A stretch of 64,000 nt of DNA from Pseudoflavonifractor_A sp022772585 (GCF_052065415.1 NZ_JBQHUB010000005.1:1-64000), one strand, 5' to 3'. Positions 15,801 through 24,703 are shown, counted from the first letter of the stretch. The notes: generated by a model from the sequence alone, not told the origin. Numbers and translations are program-made.

Positions 15801-16550
15801 TTACATTTCCTTTCGTGCGACAAAAAAGACCCGCTGCTCCCCCTCCCGGGGGGCGCGCATCCTCCGCTCGCCATATCGCTTTATGCCGGTGAACCCGGCC
15901 CGGCGGAGCATTTCCTCCAACTCATCCGGCTCATAGGCGTATTCCTCATGCAGCTCCTCGCCCCGCTCCCACAGGCCGCTCTCCGTCAGCCGGAAGAGGT
16001 CCATGGCGTAGGTGCAGATCCGCCGCCGGGCTGAGTACTCCGCCCGCCAGACACAGTAGGTATCCTCGGTCTCGTCCAGAAAGACCTGCCCGTCCAGGCT
16101 CCGGAGCTTTTCGGGGGTGTTCACGTCGAAGATGAACATCCCACCCGGCATCAGGAACAGGTGGACCCGCTGGAAGGCCCGCTCCAGCACGGCGGGCCGG
16201 GTGACGTAGTTGACGCTGTCCAGACAGCAGACGCAGGCGTCAATGGTGCCGTACAGATCCAGCCTGTCCATGGACTGGTGGAGGAAGATGGGGCGCTCCC
16301 CCTCCACGTCCCGGCACTTTTCATTGGCCTCAGCCAGCATGTCCTCCGACAGGTCCACACCGATCATCTCATAGCCCCGCTCCGCCAGCTCCCGGGTCAG
16401 GCTGCCGGTGCCGCAGGCCAGGTCCAGCACGGTATGCACCGGGATGGCACAGCGGGCAAAGTGCTTTTCCAGATAATCGGCCCATTTGGCATAGCCCACG
16501 TCGGTGGTCAGCTCATCATAGCACCCGGCCAAAAACTCATAGCTGGCCAT
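15801..16550 (-). CDS. Class I SAM-dependent methyltransferase, substrate unknown
   Basis: A 249-residue protein of the small-molecule type methyltransferase fold. Motif I is VLDLACGTGSL (41-51), followed by the acidic GVDLSEDML and the post-I segment. The N-terminal YEFLAGCYDELTTDVGY and the C-terminal ELEEMLRRAGF are typical of the YodH/UbiE-like group often found next to hslO or yerC in Clostridia. No residue reveals the substrate. Its first 14 bases overlap the end of the YerC-like gene, so translation is probably coupled. Confidence 0.8.
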   Translation of the reverse strand: MASYEFLAGCYDELTTDVGYAKWADYLEKHFARCAIPVHTVLDLACGTGSLTRELAERGYEMIGVDLSEDMLAEANEKCRDVEGERPIFLHQSMDRLDLYGTIDACVCCLDSVNYVTRPAVLERAFQRVHLFLMPGGMFIFDVNTPEKLRSLDGQVFLDETEDTYCVWRAEYSARRRICTYAMDLFRLTESGLWERGEELHEEYAYEPDELEEMLRRAGFTGIKRYGERRMRAPREGEQRVFFVARKEM

Positions 16551-16848
16551 TGGCCTTCAGCTTCTCCTTCACCCGGGGCAGCACCGTCTGGTAGCCGTCC
16601 GCTCCGTACTGCAGGGAGCGGTTCACCCGGCTGATGGTGGCGCTGGACGCGCCTGTCCGCTCCAGGATATCGTTGTAGATCATCCCGTCGCTGAGGAGAA
16701 GGGCCACCTCGAACCGCTGCTCCATGGAGCGCAGCTCGGCGATGGTACACAGGTCCGAGAAAAACTTCTTGCACTCGTCCAGGTCCTTGAGGGACAGGAT
16801 GGTCTCGTATAGCAGGTCCCCCTGCTCTTTCTTCACATTTTTAGGCAA
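16537..16848 (-). CDS. YerC/YecD family TrpR-related DNA-binding protein
   Basis: A 103-residue protein with a Trp-repressor-like helical fold. LRSMEQRFEVALLLSDG leads into the helix-turn-helix ILERTGASSATISRVNRSL. The YerC/YecD subfamily lacks a demonstrated tryptophan response, so the effector is unknown. The start is TTG at 16848, with GGGGGG about 8 bases upstream. It heads an operon with the methyltransferase and hslO, driven by the promoter at 16916-16944. Confidence 0.88.
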   Translation of the reverse strand: MPKNVKKEQGDLLYETILSLKDLDECKKFFSDLCTIAELRSMEQRFEVALLLSDGMIYNDILERTGASSATISRVNRSLQYGADGYQTVLPRVKEKLKANGQL

Positions 16849-16915
16849 AACGGTTACCCCCCGCTTTTTTTGAGCCGGCCCACATGTCCGTGATAGGTGG
16901 AACCAGCTTTTCTAT

Positions 16916-16944
16916 ATTTTATCAAATCACTTCAACAAAGTAAA
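16916..16944 (-). promoter_or_regulatory. Promoter of the yerC-methyltransferase-hslO operon
   Basis: On the minus strand TTTACT (16939-16944), 17-base spacer, TAAAAT (16916-16921). Confidence 0.7.
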
Positions 16945-17036
16945 CAGGTTTTGTGATTTTTCCATCAGCACACCGTTTTTCTCTCTCCGCCATAGGATGG
17001 TATGAACAAATTTCCCCAGGACAAGGAGGCGTCCCT

Positions 17037-17756
17037 ATGGATCACCCATCCCTCTCTCCCGGACTCATCCCCATCCAGCCCAGCCGCTGTGTCCAGCAGC
17101 TCAAGCAGGAGGGCAGGCCCGTTCTCCTGCTCTCCCTGTCCCTGCCCCGTCTGGTAAGCGAGGACAGGGGCGCAAAACGGATCAACCGCTATTATCAGCA
17201 CCTGTGCGACCGATGGCGTGCCCGCTGGTGCGGACCCCTGTACCAGCGGGCCTGCGCGGCAGAGCGGGCAGCGCTGGACGCCTCCCGTCCCTTCCGTCCC
17301 TGGCGGGTGCAGGTGGACTACACGCTCACCCTCCAGACCCCCACTCTGCTCAGCCTGTTCTGGGAGGTGCGGGAGGAGCTGGACGCCGCCGGTCTTCCCC
17401 GGCGGCACGGGGATACCTGGCAGCTGCCCTGGGGCGCTCCCCTCTCCCTGCGCGCCCTGCTGCCGCCTTCCAGCCGGCGGCGTTCCGCTGTACTGGCCGA
17501 GGTGGCCCGGCAGATCCGGGAGCGGACGTCCGCCGGCGAGGAACAGTATCACCAGGACTGGCCCCGGCTCATCCGGACCCGTTTCTCCCCCGAGCAATTC
17601 TACATTACGGAGGAGGGTCCTGTCCTCTTCTATCCCGTCTGCTCCATTGCCCCCCGCTTTGAGGGTACGCCCACTTTTTCCCTCTCAGCGCTGGCGGGCA
17701 ATGAGGGAACTTTTTTGCCCAATGCACCTTGTAATCAGCCGGAAAAAGCGATATAA
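17037..17756 (+). CDS. DUF3298-like (RsiV-type) soluble protein
   Basis: A 239-residue protein starting at ATG 17037, chosen for the AAGGAGG 8 bases upstream. An in-frame ATG at 16953 has no ribosome site. Conserved features of DUF4163/DUF3298 proteins are LLSLSLPRLV near the N-terminus, INRYYQHLC, and the C-terminal FYITEEGPVLFYPVCSIAP. The same fold occurs in the extracytoplasmic domain of the anti-sigma factor RsiV, which binds lysozyme. Here there is neither a signal peptide nor a membrane helix, so it is predicted cytoplasmic and its role is unknown. The purA promoter overlaps its last codons. Confidence 0.7.
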   Translation: MDHPSLSPGLIPIQPSRCVQQLKQEGRPVLLLSLSLPRLVSEDRGAKRINRYYQHLCDRWRARWCGPLYQRACAAERAALDASRPFRPWRVQVDYTLTLQTPTLLSLFWEVREELDAAGLPRRHGDTWQLPWGAPLSLRALLPPSSRRRSAVLAEVARQIRERTSAGEEQYHQDWPRLIRTRFSPEQFYITEEGPVLFYPVCSIAPRFEGTPTFSLSALAGNEGTFLPNAPCNQPEKAI

Positions 17757-17757
17757 T
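17729..17757 (+). promoter_or_regulatory. purA promoter
   Basis: TTGTAA (17729-17734), 17-base spacer, TATAAT (17752-17757). It overlaps the end of the preceding gene. Confidence 0.8.
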
Positions 17758-17794
17758 AACCCCGCCGTTCCGGGACAGCCGGGATACGGTCATG

Positions 17795-17831
17795 TTCGCA
17801 CGCGGGAAAAGGCCAATGTGCGAATCCCCGC
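17795..17831 (+). promoter_or_regulatory. purA leader with possible H-type pseudoknot
   Basis: Two interleaved complementary pairs occur between promoter and ribosome site: TTCGCAC (17795-17801) with GTGCGAA (17818-17824), and GCGGG (17802-17806) with CCCGC (17827-17831). Their order A-B-A'-B' is that of a pseudoknot, and the second strand ends 3 bases before AGGAGG (17835-17840). No known riboswitch family was recognised. Confidence 0.4.
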
Positions 17832-17846
17832 GGCAGGAGGAACATT

Positions 17847-19124
17847 ATGGTAAAAGCAATCGTTGGCGCAAACTGGGGCGACGAGGGCAAGGGCAAGATC
17901 ACCGATCTTTTCGCCGAAAAGTCCGATGTGGTCATCCGCTTTCAGGGCGGCGCGAATGCCGGCCACACCATCATCTGTGACTACGGCAAGTTCGCTCTGC
18001 ATCAGCTTCCCTCCGGCGTGTTCTACCCCCACACCACCAACATCATCGGAAATGGTGTGGCGCTCAATGTTCCCGCTTTTCTGAAGGAGCTCAAGACTCT
18101 GGAGGATGGCGGCGTACCTGCCCCCCATATCATTGTGGATCAGCGCACCCAGCTCCTCATGTCCTATCACATCCTGCTGGACACCTATGAGGAGGAGCGT
18201 CTGGCCGGAAAGGCCTTCGGCTCCACCAAGTCGGGCATTGCCCCCTTCTACTCCGACAAGTATGCCAAGATCGGCATCCAGGTAGCCGACCTCTACGACG
18301 AGGCGCGGCTGATGGAGCGGTTGGAGCACGTCTGCGAGCTGAAGAATGTACTGATGGAGCATCTCTACCATAAGCCCCTGCTGGATCCCAAGGCTCTCTT
18401 CGAGGAGCTGATGGGCTACCGGGACGCCCTGTCCCCCTATGTGGGAGACGCCGTCACCTTCGTGCACAAGGCTCTGGCCGAGGGCAAGGAGATCCTGCTG
18501 GAGGGCCAGCTGGGCTCCATGAAGGATCCCAACCTGGGCATCTGCCCCATGACCACCTCCTCCCACACCCTGGCCGGTTTCGGCACCGTGGGCGGCGCAG
18601 TGCCCCCCACCGCCATTAAGGACGTAGTGGTGGTCACCAAGGCCTACTCCTCCTCCGTGGGCGCCGGCGCTTTCGTCAGCGAGCTCTTCGGGGATGAGGC
18701 CGAGACCCTCCGCCGCAACGGCGGCGACGCCGGCGAGTACGGCGCCACCACCGGACGGCCCCGCCGTGTGGGCTGGTTCGACGCCGTGGCCACCAAGTAC
18801 GGCTGTATGGTCCAGGGCGCCACTCAGGTGGTGCTGACCGCCATCGACTGCCTGGGCTACCTGGACGAGATCAAGGTCTGTACCGGCTACGAGATCGACG
18901 GCAAGGTCACCGCCGACTTCCCCGTTCCCGCCCTGCTGGAGCATGCAAAGCCGGTCTATGAGACCCTTCCCGGCTGGAAGTGCGACATCCGCGGCATCAC
19001 CGACTACAGCAAGCTGCCCCAGGCGGCCCGGGACTATGTGGACTTCCTGGAGGAGCATATCGGCTACCCCATCACCATCGTCTCCACCGGCCCCAAGCGC
19101 CACGAGATCTCTCTCCGCAAATAA
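17847..19124 (+). CDS. purA: Adenylosuccinate synthetase
   Basis: A 425-residue GTP-dependent enzyme that condenses IMP with aspartate, the first committed step from IMP to AMP. The phosphate-binding loop is WGDEGKGK (10-17, with catalytic D12), and catalytic H40 lies in GGANAGHT (34-41). The conserved TTGRPRRVGWFDA segment and the C-terminal STGPKRHE are present. Length is normal. AGGAGG lies upstream of the ATG. It is monocistronic, between its own promoter and a strong terminator. Confidence 0.97.
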   Translation: MVKAIVGANWGDEGKGKITDLFAEKSDVVIRFQGGANAGHTIICDYGKFALHQLPSGVFYPHTTNIIGNGVALNVPAFLKELKTLEDGGVPAPHIIVDQRTQLLMSYHILLDTYEEERLAGKAFGSTKSGIAPFYSDKYAKIGIQVADLYDEARLMERLEHVCELKNVLMEHLYHKPLLDPKALFEELMGYRDALSPYVGDAVTFVHKALAEGKEILLEGQLGSMKDPNLGICPMTTSSHTLAGFGTVGGAVPPTAIKDVVVVTKAYSSSVGAGAFVSELFGDEAETLRRNGGDAGEYGATTGRPRRVGWFDAVATKYGCMVQGATQVVLTAIDCLGYLDEIKVCTGYEIDGKVTADFPVPALLEHAKPVYETLPGWKCDIRGITDYSKLPQAARDYVDFLEEHIGYPITIVSTGPKRHEISLRK

Positions 19125-19125
19125 T

Positions 19126-19164
19126 TTTTATGCCCGGACCGCTCAGGCGGCCCGGGCATGTTTT
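19126..19164 (+). terminator. purA terminator
   Basis: A stem of 8 plus 4 bp with one mismatch (19130-19142 with 19147-19159) has loop TCAG and is followed by GTTTT. A TTTTT run on the left allows some bidirectional use. Confidence 0.85.
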
Positions 19165-19177
19165 CCTCACGTAACAA

Positions 19178-19213
19178 AGGCCGGACGCGGCTCCATTCAG
19201 GGGCCCGTCCGGT
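19178..19213 (-). terminator. Possible gpsA terminator
   Basis: A 7-bp inverted repeat (19181-19187 with 19206-19212) is followed on the minus strand by CCTTTG. It is weaker than neighbouring terminators. Confidence 0.45.
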
Positions 19214-19242
19214 CTCTTTCTCATGTCGCAGTGTCTTGAAGA

Positions 19243-20244
19243 TCAGACCCAGCTGTCCTCGATCTCATGCTTTTTGGCCCGGGTCATCAGCTCCGTGAGC
19301 ACCTGACGGGGGTCCTTGCCCTCATAGAGCACCGAGTAAGCCGCCTCGGTGATGGGCATCTCCACGCCCATTTTATCGGCCAGGGCCTTGCCGTTGGCAG
19401 TGGCATAGTACCCCTCCACCACCGCGCCGATCTGCTTGATGGCCTCCTCTACCGGCACACCCTGACCGATGAGGATGCCGCAGCGGCGGTTGCGGGAGTG
19501 CATGGAGGTACAGGTAACGATCAGGTCGCCCACGCCGGTGAGTCCGGCGAAGGTCTCCTTCCGCCCGCCCATGGCCACACCCAGCCGGGCGATCTCGGTG
19601 AGGCCCCGGGTCATCAGGGCGGCCTTGGTGTTGTCGCCAAAGCCCATGCCGTCGCACACGCCGGCGCACAGGGCGATGATGTTCTTCAGGGCCGCGCCCA
19701 GCTCCACGCCCACGATGTCCGGAGAGGTGTAAACCCGGAAGCGCCCGTTCATAAAGAGGTCCTGGACCTTCTCGGCGGCCTCCTGATCCCTGGAGGCCGA
19801 CACCACCGCGGTGGGCACCCGGCGGCCCACCTCCTCGGCGTGAGAGGGCCCGCACAGGGCCACCACCGGGAACCGGGGCCCCAGCTCCTCCCCAATGGCG
19901 TCGGTGAGGGTCATGGAGGTCTCCTTCTCGATGCCCTTTGACACCGAGACCACGATGGTCCCCGGGTCCAGCAGGGGGGCCAGATTCCGGGCCGTGCCCC
20001 GCACCGCGAAGGACGGTGTGGCAAGGACCACCACTTCACAGCCTTTGACGCAGCTCAGATCGCTGGTGAGATGGAGCTCCTTCGGCAGGGGCACGCCCTT
20101 GAGCATGGGATTCTCTCCCGTCTCCCGCAGGACCCTGGACTCCTCCTCAAAATAGGACCAGAGCGTTACGTCGTTCCCGTTTTCCAGCAGCACCATGGCC
20201 AGGGCCGTACCCCAGCCGCCGCTGCCCAGAACTGCAGTTTTCAC
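19243..20244 (-). CDS. gpsA: Glycerol-3-phosphate dehydrogenase [NAD(P)+]
   Basis: A 333-residue enzyme making sn-glycerol-3-phosphate from dihydroxyacetone phosphate for phospholipid synthesis. The dinucleotide-binding motif is GSGGWGTA (7-14). Catalytic-region landmarks are the lysine in GAALKNIIA and the segments GFGDNTKAALMTRG and GLTGVGDLIVT. The start is taken as GTG at 20244 because GGAGGA sits 6 bases upstream and the protein then begins MKTAVLGSGGWG, as in the family. An ATG at 20265 that overlaps the plsY stop gives seven extra residues and remains possible. It sits downstream of plsY, which uses its product. Confidence 0.93.
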   Translation of the reverse strand: MKTAVLGSGGWGTALAMVLLENGNDVTLWSYFEEESRVLRETGENPMLKGVPLPKELHLTSDLSCVKGCEVVVLATPSFAVRGTARNLAPLLDPGTIVVSVSKGIEKETSMTLTDAIGEELGPRFPVVALCGPSHAEEVGRRVPTAVVSASRDQEAAEKVQDLFMNGRFRVYTSPDIVGVELGAALKNIIALCAGVCDGMGFGDNTKAALMTRGLTEIARLGVAMGGRKETFAGLTGVGDLIVTCTSMHSRNRRCGILIGQGVPVEEAIKQIGAVVEGYYATANGKALADKMGVEMPITEAAYSVLYEGKDPRQVLTELMTRAKKHEIEDSWV

Positions 20245-20261
20245 GGCAAATCCTCCATTCC

Positions 20262-20963
20262 TCATGATTTCTTATGCAGGGTAAATTTGGACTCTTCGCC
20301 CCGGAGCAGGCGGCCGATGTTTCCCCGGTGCTTCCAGAGGATCAGCCCGCCGATGAGAACGGCCATCCCGGTGAGCAGCCAGTCATGGTAGACAAACCAG
20401 GTGGCAAAGGGGAAGCTGGCCCCGGCCCAGCAGGAGCCCAGGGACACATACCGGGTCAGGACGGCCAGGATGAGGAAGCCGCCCCACACCACCAGCGCCA
20501 CCCGCCAGTCCAGCATGAGGGCGATGGTGCCGCCGGACAGAATGCCCTTGCCTCCCTTGAAGTCGAACATACAGGGGAACATATGCCCCAGCAGACACCA
20601 CAGGCCGGCCCAGTACCTGATTTCGTTGGACAGGCCCGGCCAGCCCACCAGCCACACTGCCAGCAGGCCAAACCCCACGGCCAGGATAGCCTTCACCACG
20701 TCAGAGAGAATGACCACCAGAGTCAGCTTTCCGCCGAACACCCGGTGGAAATTGGTCAGTCCGGCATTGCCGCTGCCGTGGCTGCGGATGTCATTATGCA
20801 GGATGTATTTGGAGACGATGATGGCGCCGTTGGAGCAGCCCAGAAAATAGGCCGCCACCGCCACCACCACCGCCAGCCCCGCCAGCAGCAGCGGATTGGG
20901 CAGGGCGCACATCACCGCCCAGTCCGGCCGGCCGTTGACCAGCGCGCGAAAGGATTCCAGCAT
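20262..20963 (-). CDS. plsY: Acyl-phosphate:glycerol-3-phosphate acyltransferase PlsY
   Basis: A 233-residue integral membrane protein that makes lysophosphatidic acid from acyl-phosphate and glycerol-3-phosphate. The three catalytic motifs are visible: SHGSGNAGLTN, FKGGKGILSGG and KHRGNIGRL. Hydrophobic helices surround them. The N-terminus is about 25 residues longer than in compact PlsY proteins and lacks motifs. It lies between der and gpsA, an arrangement (der-plsY-gpsA) common in Firmicutes. GGAGG precedes the ATG. Confidence 0.93.
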   Translation of the reverse strand: MLESFRALVNGRPDWAVMCALPNPLLLAGLAVVVAVAAYFLGCSNGAIIVSKYILHNDIRSHGSGNAGLTNFHRVFGGKLTLVVILSDVVKAILAVGFGLLAVWLVGWPGLSNEIRYWAGLWCLLGHMFPCMFDFKGGKGILSGGTIALMLDWRVALVVWGGFLILAVLTRYVSLGSCWAGASFPFATWFVYHDWLLTGMAVLIGGLILWKHRGNIGRLLRGEESKFTLHKKS

Positions 20964-20976
20964 GGTCCACCCCTCC

Positions 20977-22296
20977 TCAGCTGTCGCCCTTCTGCCGGAT
21001 GGTCAGCCGCACAGGCGTCCCCTCCAGGCCGAAGGTGTTGCGGATCTGGTTTTCGATATAGCGCTGATAGGAGAAGTGGAAGAGCTTGGCGTCGTTGCAG
21101 AAGCAGACGAAGTGGGGGGGCTTCACGCCCACCTGGGTCATATAGAATACCTTCAGCCGCCGGCCCTTGTCGCTGGGGGGCTGCACCCGGGCGGTGGCGT
21201 CGGCCAGCAGGGTGTTGAGCATGCCCGTGGTCACCCGCATGGAGGCCTGGTCGTTGACGTAGTTGATCAGCTCGAAAAGCCGGGGCACCCGCTGGCCGGT
21301 AAGGGCCGAGATGAAGAGGATGGGGGCGTAGGGCATATAGCTCAGGTCCCGGCGGATATCCTCCCGCATGCGGTCCATGGTCTTGTCGTCCTTCTCCACC
21401 GCGTCCCACTTGTTGACCACGATGATGCAGGCCTTGCCCGCCTCATGGGCCAAGCCGGCCACCTTGGTATCCTGCTCGGTGACGCCCTCGTTGGCGTCGA
21501 TGAGAATGAGACACACGTCGCTGCGCTCGATGGCCATGGTGGCCCGCAGGACGGAGAATTTCTCGATGGGGTCATCCACCTTGGACTTCTTGCGCATGCC
21601 GGCGGTGTCGATGAGGAGGTATTTGCCCTTCTCGTTCTCAAAATAGCTGTCCACCGCGTCCCGGGTGGTGCCCGCCATGTTGGAGACGATGACCCGCTCC
21701 TCCCCCAGGATGCGGTTGACCAGGCTGGACTTGCCCACGTTGGGCTTGCCGATGATGGCCACCTTGATCACATCGCTCTCGGGCTCTTCCTCCTCTTCCT
21801 CGGGGAAGTAGTCGAAGCAGGCGTCCAGCAGGTCGCCGGTGCCGTGGCCGTGGACGGCGGACACGGGGATGGGGTCGCCCAGGCCCAGGTTGTAGAACTC
21901 ATAGATGTCCGGATTGGTCCGGCCCACCTGGTCCATTTTGTTCACCGCCAGCACCACCGGCTTGCCCGACTTGAGCAGCATCTTGGCCACCTCGTGGTCA
22001 GAGGCGGTGAGACCGGTCTTGATATCGCAGACAAAGATGATGACGGTGGCGTTCTGGATGGCGATCTCGGCCTGTTGGCGCATGAAGGACAGGATCTCGC
22101 TGTCGGTGCCCGGCTCGATGCCGCCGGTGTCCACGATGTCGAAGGTCCGGTCCCTCCACTCGCACTCGGCGTACAGGCGGTCCCGGGTGACACCGGGGGT
22201 GTCCTCCACGATGGACAGACGCTGCCCGCAGAGCTTGTTGAACAGCATGGACTTGCCCACGTTGGGCCGGCCCACGATGGCTACTAAGGGTTTCAT
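20977..22296 (-). CDS. der: Ribosome biogenesis GTPase Der (EngA)
   Basis: A 439-residue protein with two tandem GTPase domains and a C-terminal KH-like domain, needed for 50S assembly. First G domain: GRPNVGKS (9-16), DTGG (56-59), NKMD (119-122). Second: GKPNVGKS (183-190), DTAGMRKK and NKWD. A glutamate-rich linker (about 166-174) joins them. The C-terminal KVFYMTQVGVKPPHFVCFCN is typical. AAAGGAG precedes the ATG. It is followed at once by plsY and gpsA. Confidence 0.97.
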   Translation of the reverse strand: MKPLVAIVGRPNVGKSMLFNKLCGQRLSIVEDTPGVTRDRLYAECEWRDRTFDIVDTGGIEPGTDSEILSFMRQQAEIAIQNATVIIFVCDIKTGLTASDHEVAKMLLKSGKPVVLAVNKMDQVGRTNPDIYEFYNLGLGDPIPVSAVHGHGTGDLLDACFDYFPEEEEEEPESDVIKVAIIGKPNVGKSSLVNRILGEERVIVSNMAGTTRDAVDSYFENEKGKYLLIDTAGMRKKSKVDDPIEKFSVLRATMAIERSDVCLILIDANEGVTEQDTKVAGLAHEAGKACIIVVNKWDAVEKDDKTMDRMREDIRRDLSYMPYAPILFISALTGQRVPRLFELINYVNDQASMRVTTGMLNTLLADATARVQPPSDKGRRLKVFYMTQVGVKPPHFVCFCNDAKLFHFSYQRYIENQIRNTFGLEGTPVRLTIRQKGDS

Positions 22297-22310
22297 CTGG
22301 TCACTCTCCT

Positions 22311-23762
22311 TTATTCGGAACGCCGTTCCCGCGGCGGATTATAGCGGTAATACTCCTCGCCGGCGGACGCAGAGGGCTCCTCTTCCTCCCAGTCGTCCCC
22401 GTCGTCGTCCTCATCGCAGAGGACCCATTCCACGCCGTCCTCTCCGTCATCCCAGCAGCCCTCGAAGATGGCGTCCACCAGGGCGCCGCCGTCCTGTTCC
22501 ACCGGGACCACCCGCACCTTCAGCGCGTCCTCCACCTCATCCACCGTCACGTCGTCCAAAAAGACGTTCTCCTCGTGGCGGAGCATGTTTTGGGGAATGA
22601 GCAGCCGGGTGCCCAGGGAGTCCTCCCGCAGCCCGCCGATCAGGTCCCGGCCGGTGATGAGCCCGGCCACGGTGATGCTCTCGCCGAAGAAGCGGTTGAG
22701 GATGGGGACCACCCGGCCCCGGAGGGCAGGGCATTTTTTCTTCGCTTCCTCCACCAGCTGCTTGAGATAGGGGGCCGCCGCCGCGCCGGTGGCGATGGTG
22801 AAGGGCTCCGGCTCCTCGTCCCCCTCCACGGCCTCCAGGGCCGCCATGAACTCGCTCTCCAGCAGGCGCAGCATGCCCACGCCGTTCTCCAGCTGGGTGA
22901 AGTTCTCATAATAGGACTCGGGAGGCAGCTCCCGCCCCGCCTTGAGATAAAACTCGTCGGAGCACCAGATCAGCCGGGTGCCCAGCTTCTTCCGGCACAC
23001 TTCGGCAAAGGACTCCACCTGATCCAGCGTGGCCGCCGCCCGCTCCGGGGTGTAGGGCTCCAGCGGATAGAGCCCCTCCCGGAATCTGGTCAGGCCCACC
23101 GGCACCACCGACACGCTGTTCACGCCGGGATAGAGCCCGGCCAGGTCCTCCATGGTGCGGGCAAGAGCCTCTCCGTCGTTGATGCCCGGGCAGGCCACCA
23201 CCTGGCAGTTCATGGTGATGCCCGCGGCGGCAAAGCGGCGCATGTGGTCCATGCACTCCCCCGCCCGCCGGTTTTTGAGCATCTTCACCCGCAGCTCCGG
23301 GTCGGTGGCGTGGACCGACACGTTGATGGGGCTGATACGCAGGTCGATGATCCGCTGCAGCTCCCGCTCCGATAGGTTGGTCAACGTGATATAGTTGCCC
23401 ATCAGAAACGAGAGGCGGGCGTCGTCATCCTTGAAATAGAGGGTCTTGCGCATGCCGGGCGGCATCTGGTCCACGAAGCAGAAGATGCAGTTGTTGGCGC
23501 AGGAGCGGGCCCGGTCCATCAGATAGGTCTCAAAATTGAGCCCCAGGTCCTCCCCCTCCTCCTTCTCCACGCGGACCAGGCGGGTGTTCCCGTCCTCCTC
23601 TGTCAGCGTCAGCTCCAGGCAGGGATCGTAGGTATAGTATTTGTAGTCCAGCACATCCACGATGGGATGGCCGTTCACATGGGTCACGGTCTCGCCGGGC
23701 CGCAGTCCTGCCCGCAGGGCGGGACTGTCCTCGTCTACCGTTCGGATCTTTGTCAGGCTCAT
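22311..23762 (-). CDS. DUF512 radical SAM protein with N-terminal PDZ-like domain
   Basis: A 483-residue protein. Residues 1-60 form a PDZ-like domain (SPALRAGLRPGETVTHVNG). A radical SAM cluster motif C-x3-C-x2-C follows at C88, C92 and C95 in CANNCIFCFVDQ, and then the DUF512 region. The last 60 residues are acidic and poorly conserved. The family is widespread in Clostridia next to der, but its reaction is not established. The gene lies 14 bases upstream of der and probably shares its transcript from the promoter at 23838-23866. Confidence 0.88.
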   Translation of the reverse strand: MSLTKIRTVDEDSPALRAGLRPGETVTHVNGHPIVDVLDYKYYTYDPCLELTLTEEDGNTRLVRVEKEEGEDLGLNFETYLMDRARSCANNCIFCFVDQMPPGMRKTLYFKDDDARLSFLMGNYITLTNLSERELQRIIDLRISPINVSVHATDPELRVKMLKNRRAGECMDHMRRFAAAGITMNCQVVACPGINDGEALARTMEDLAGLYPGVNSVSVVPVGLTRFREGLYPLEPYTPERAAATLDQVESFAEVCRKKLGTRLIWCSDEFYLKAGRELPPESYYENFTQLENGVGMLRLLESEFMAALEAVEGDEEPEPFTIATGAAAAPYLKQLVEEAKKKCPALRGRVVPILNRFFGESITVAGLITGRDLIGGLREDSLGTRLLIPQNMLRHEENVFLDDVTVDEVEDALKVRVVPVEQDGGALVDAIFEGCWDDGEDGVEWVLCDEDDDGDDWEEEEPSASAGEEYYRYNPPRERRSE

Positions 23763-23837
23763 AGCGCTCCCCTGTTCCGCCGGAGGGCGGTCCTTCCGGG
23801 CGGTCCCGCTGAACCGCCCATTCTGTTCTTTCGTTCT

Positions 23838-23866
23838 ATTTTAATACGGACCGGGCAAAGCCGCAA
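23838..23866 (-). promoter_or_regulatory. Promoter of the DUF512-der-plsY-gpsA operon
   Basis: On the minus strand TTGCGG (23861-23866), 17-base spacer, TAAAAT (23838-23843). Confidence 0.6.
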
Positions 23867-23910
23867 GTCCTGTCATCCCTCTATTTTGCCCGGAAGCGGG
23901 TCTTTCCAGG

Positions 23911-23940
23911 CAAAAAGAAAGAGGGGACAAACTCCCCTCT
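23911..23940 (-). terminator. rpmF terminator
   Basis: The stem AGAGGGG/CCCCTCT (23920-23926 with 23934-23940) is followed on the minus strand by TTCTTTTTG. Confidence 0.85.
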
Positions 23941-23956
23941 CCTCTTTTCGGGCTAT

Positions 23957-24148
23957 TTACTTCGCCTGAGCCTCGGCCTGGCCGAACTCATGGCCGTTGT
24001 AGCTGAAGCAGGACTTGCACATCCGGTGCGGGAGCCGGAAAGCACCGCACTTGGGGCAGGTGGTGACGCCGGGGGTCTCCAGCTTCCAAACGGAGCTGCG
24101 GCGCTTGTTGCGGCGCTGCTTGGACACTTTACTCTTAGGGACTGCCAT
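23957..24148 (-). CDS. rpmF: 50S ribosomal protein L32
   Basis: A 63-residue basic protein. The N-terminus MAVPKSKVSKQRRNKRRS is characteristic, and a zinc-binding pair of CxxC motifs is present (C31, C34 and C44, C47), so this is the zinc-containing form of L32. It follows the DUF177 (YceD-like) gene by about 50 bases, the standard yceD-rpmF arrangement, and ends at the terminator 23911-23940. Confidence 0.97.
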   Translation of the reverse strand: MAVPKSKVSKQRRNKRRSSVWKLETPGVTTCPKCGAFRLPHRMCKSCFSYNGHEFGQAEAQAK

Positions 24149-24199
24149 TTATGACACCTCCTTAGGTCAAAGCCCTGGCAGGGCAATGATTCTCTCAAG

Positions 24200-24703
24200 T
24201 CAATTCGACTCTTTATCCAGAAGCTGCGCGAGGACAGCTAAACGTGGATCGACTTCGGGCCTGCACTGGCAGGGGCCTTCGTTCAGGTCGGCGCCGCAGT
24301 GGGGGCACAGCCCCTTGCAGTCCTCCGAACAGACATGCTTGGGTTCCATCGCGAGCACGAAAGCGGTGGTAAAGACCTCTTCCAGGTCCACCTCGCCGTT
24401 TTCCAGCAGGATGATGTCGTCGTTCTCCTCATCCTCCAGCGTCTCGGCCATCAGGCTGTTCACCGGCACCCGCATCTCCCGGGAGAAGGGCTTGAGGCAG
24501 CGGTCGCACCGCAGGTCCAGCACCGTGGCGGCCTCGCCCTCCAGCGTCAGCGCACCAGCCATGTTGCGGACAGCGCCGGTGACCTCCACCGGACGGCAGA
24601 TGGGGCGCTCGCCGAAAAAGTCCAGGTCCGACAGGTCCATGTCAAAGGAAAAGGACCGGCTGGCGCCCGGCGTATGGATAATATCGCGGAGATTCAGTCG
24701 CAT
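24200..24703 (-). CDS. DUF177 (YceD-like) protein
   Basis: A 167-residue protein of the YceD/DUF177 family, nearly always found just upstream of rpmF. Bacterial and plastid members are linked to 23S rRNA accumulation. Conserved cysteine pairs are visible in DLRCDRCLKPF and in the C-terminal CSEDCKGLCPHCG, suggesting metal binding. An acidic middle segment (EDEENDDIILLENGEVDLEE) is also typical. It is the first gene of the operon, about 30 bases downstream of a consensus promoter. Confidence 0.9.
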   Translation of the reverse strand: MRLNLRDIIHTPGASRSFSFDMDLSDLDFFGERPICRPVEVTGAVRNMAGALTLEGEAATVLDLRCDRCLKPFSREMRVPVNSLMAETLEDEENDDIILLENGEVDLEEVFTTAFVLAMEPKHVCSEDCKGLCPHCGADLNEGPCQCRPEVDPRLAVLAQLLDKESN

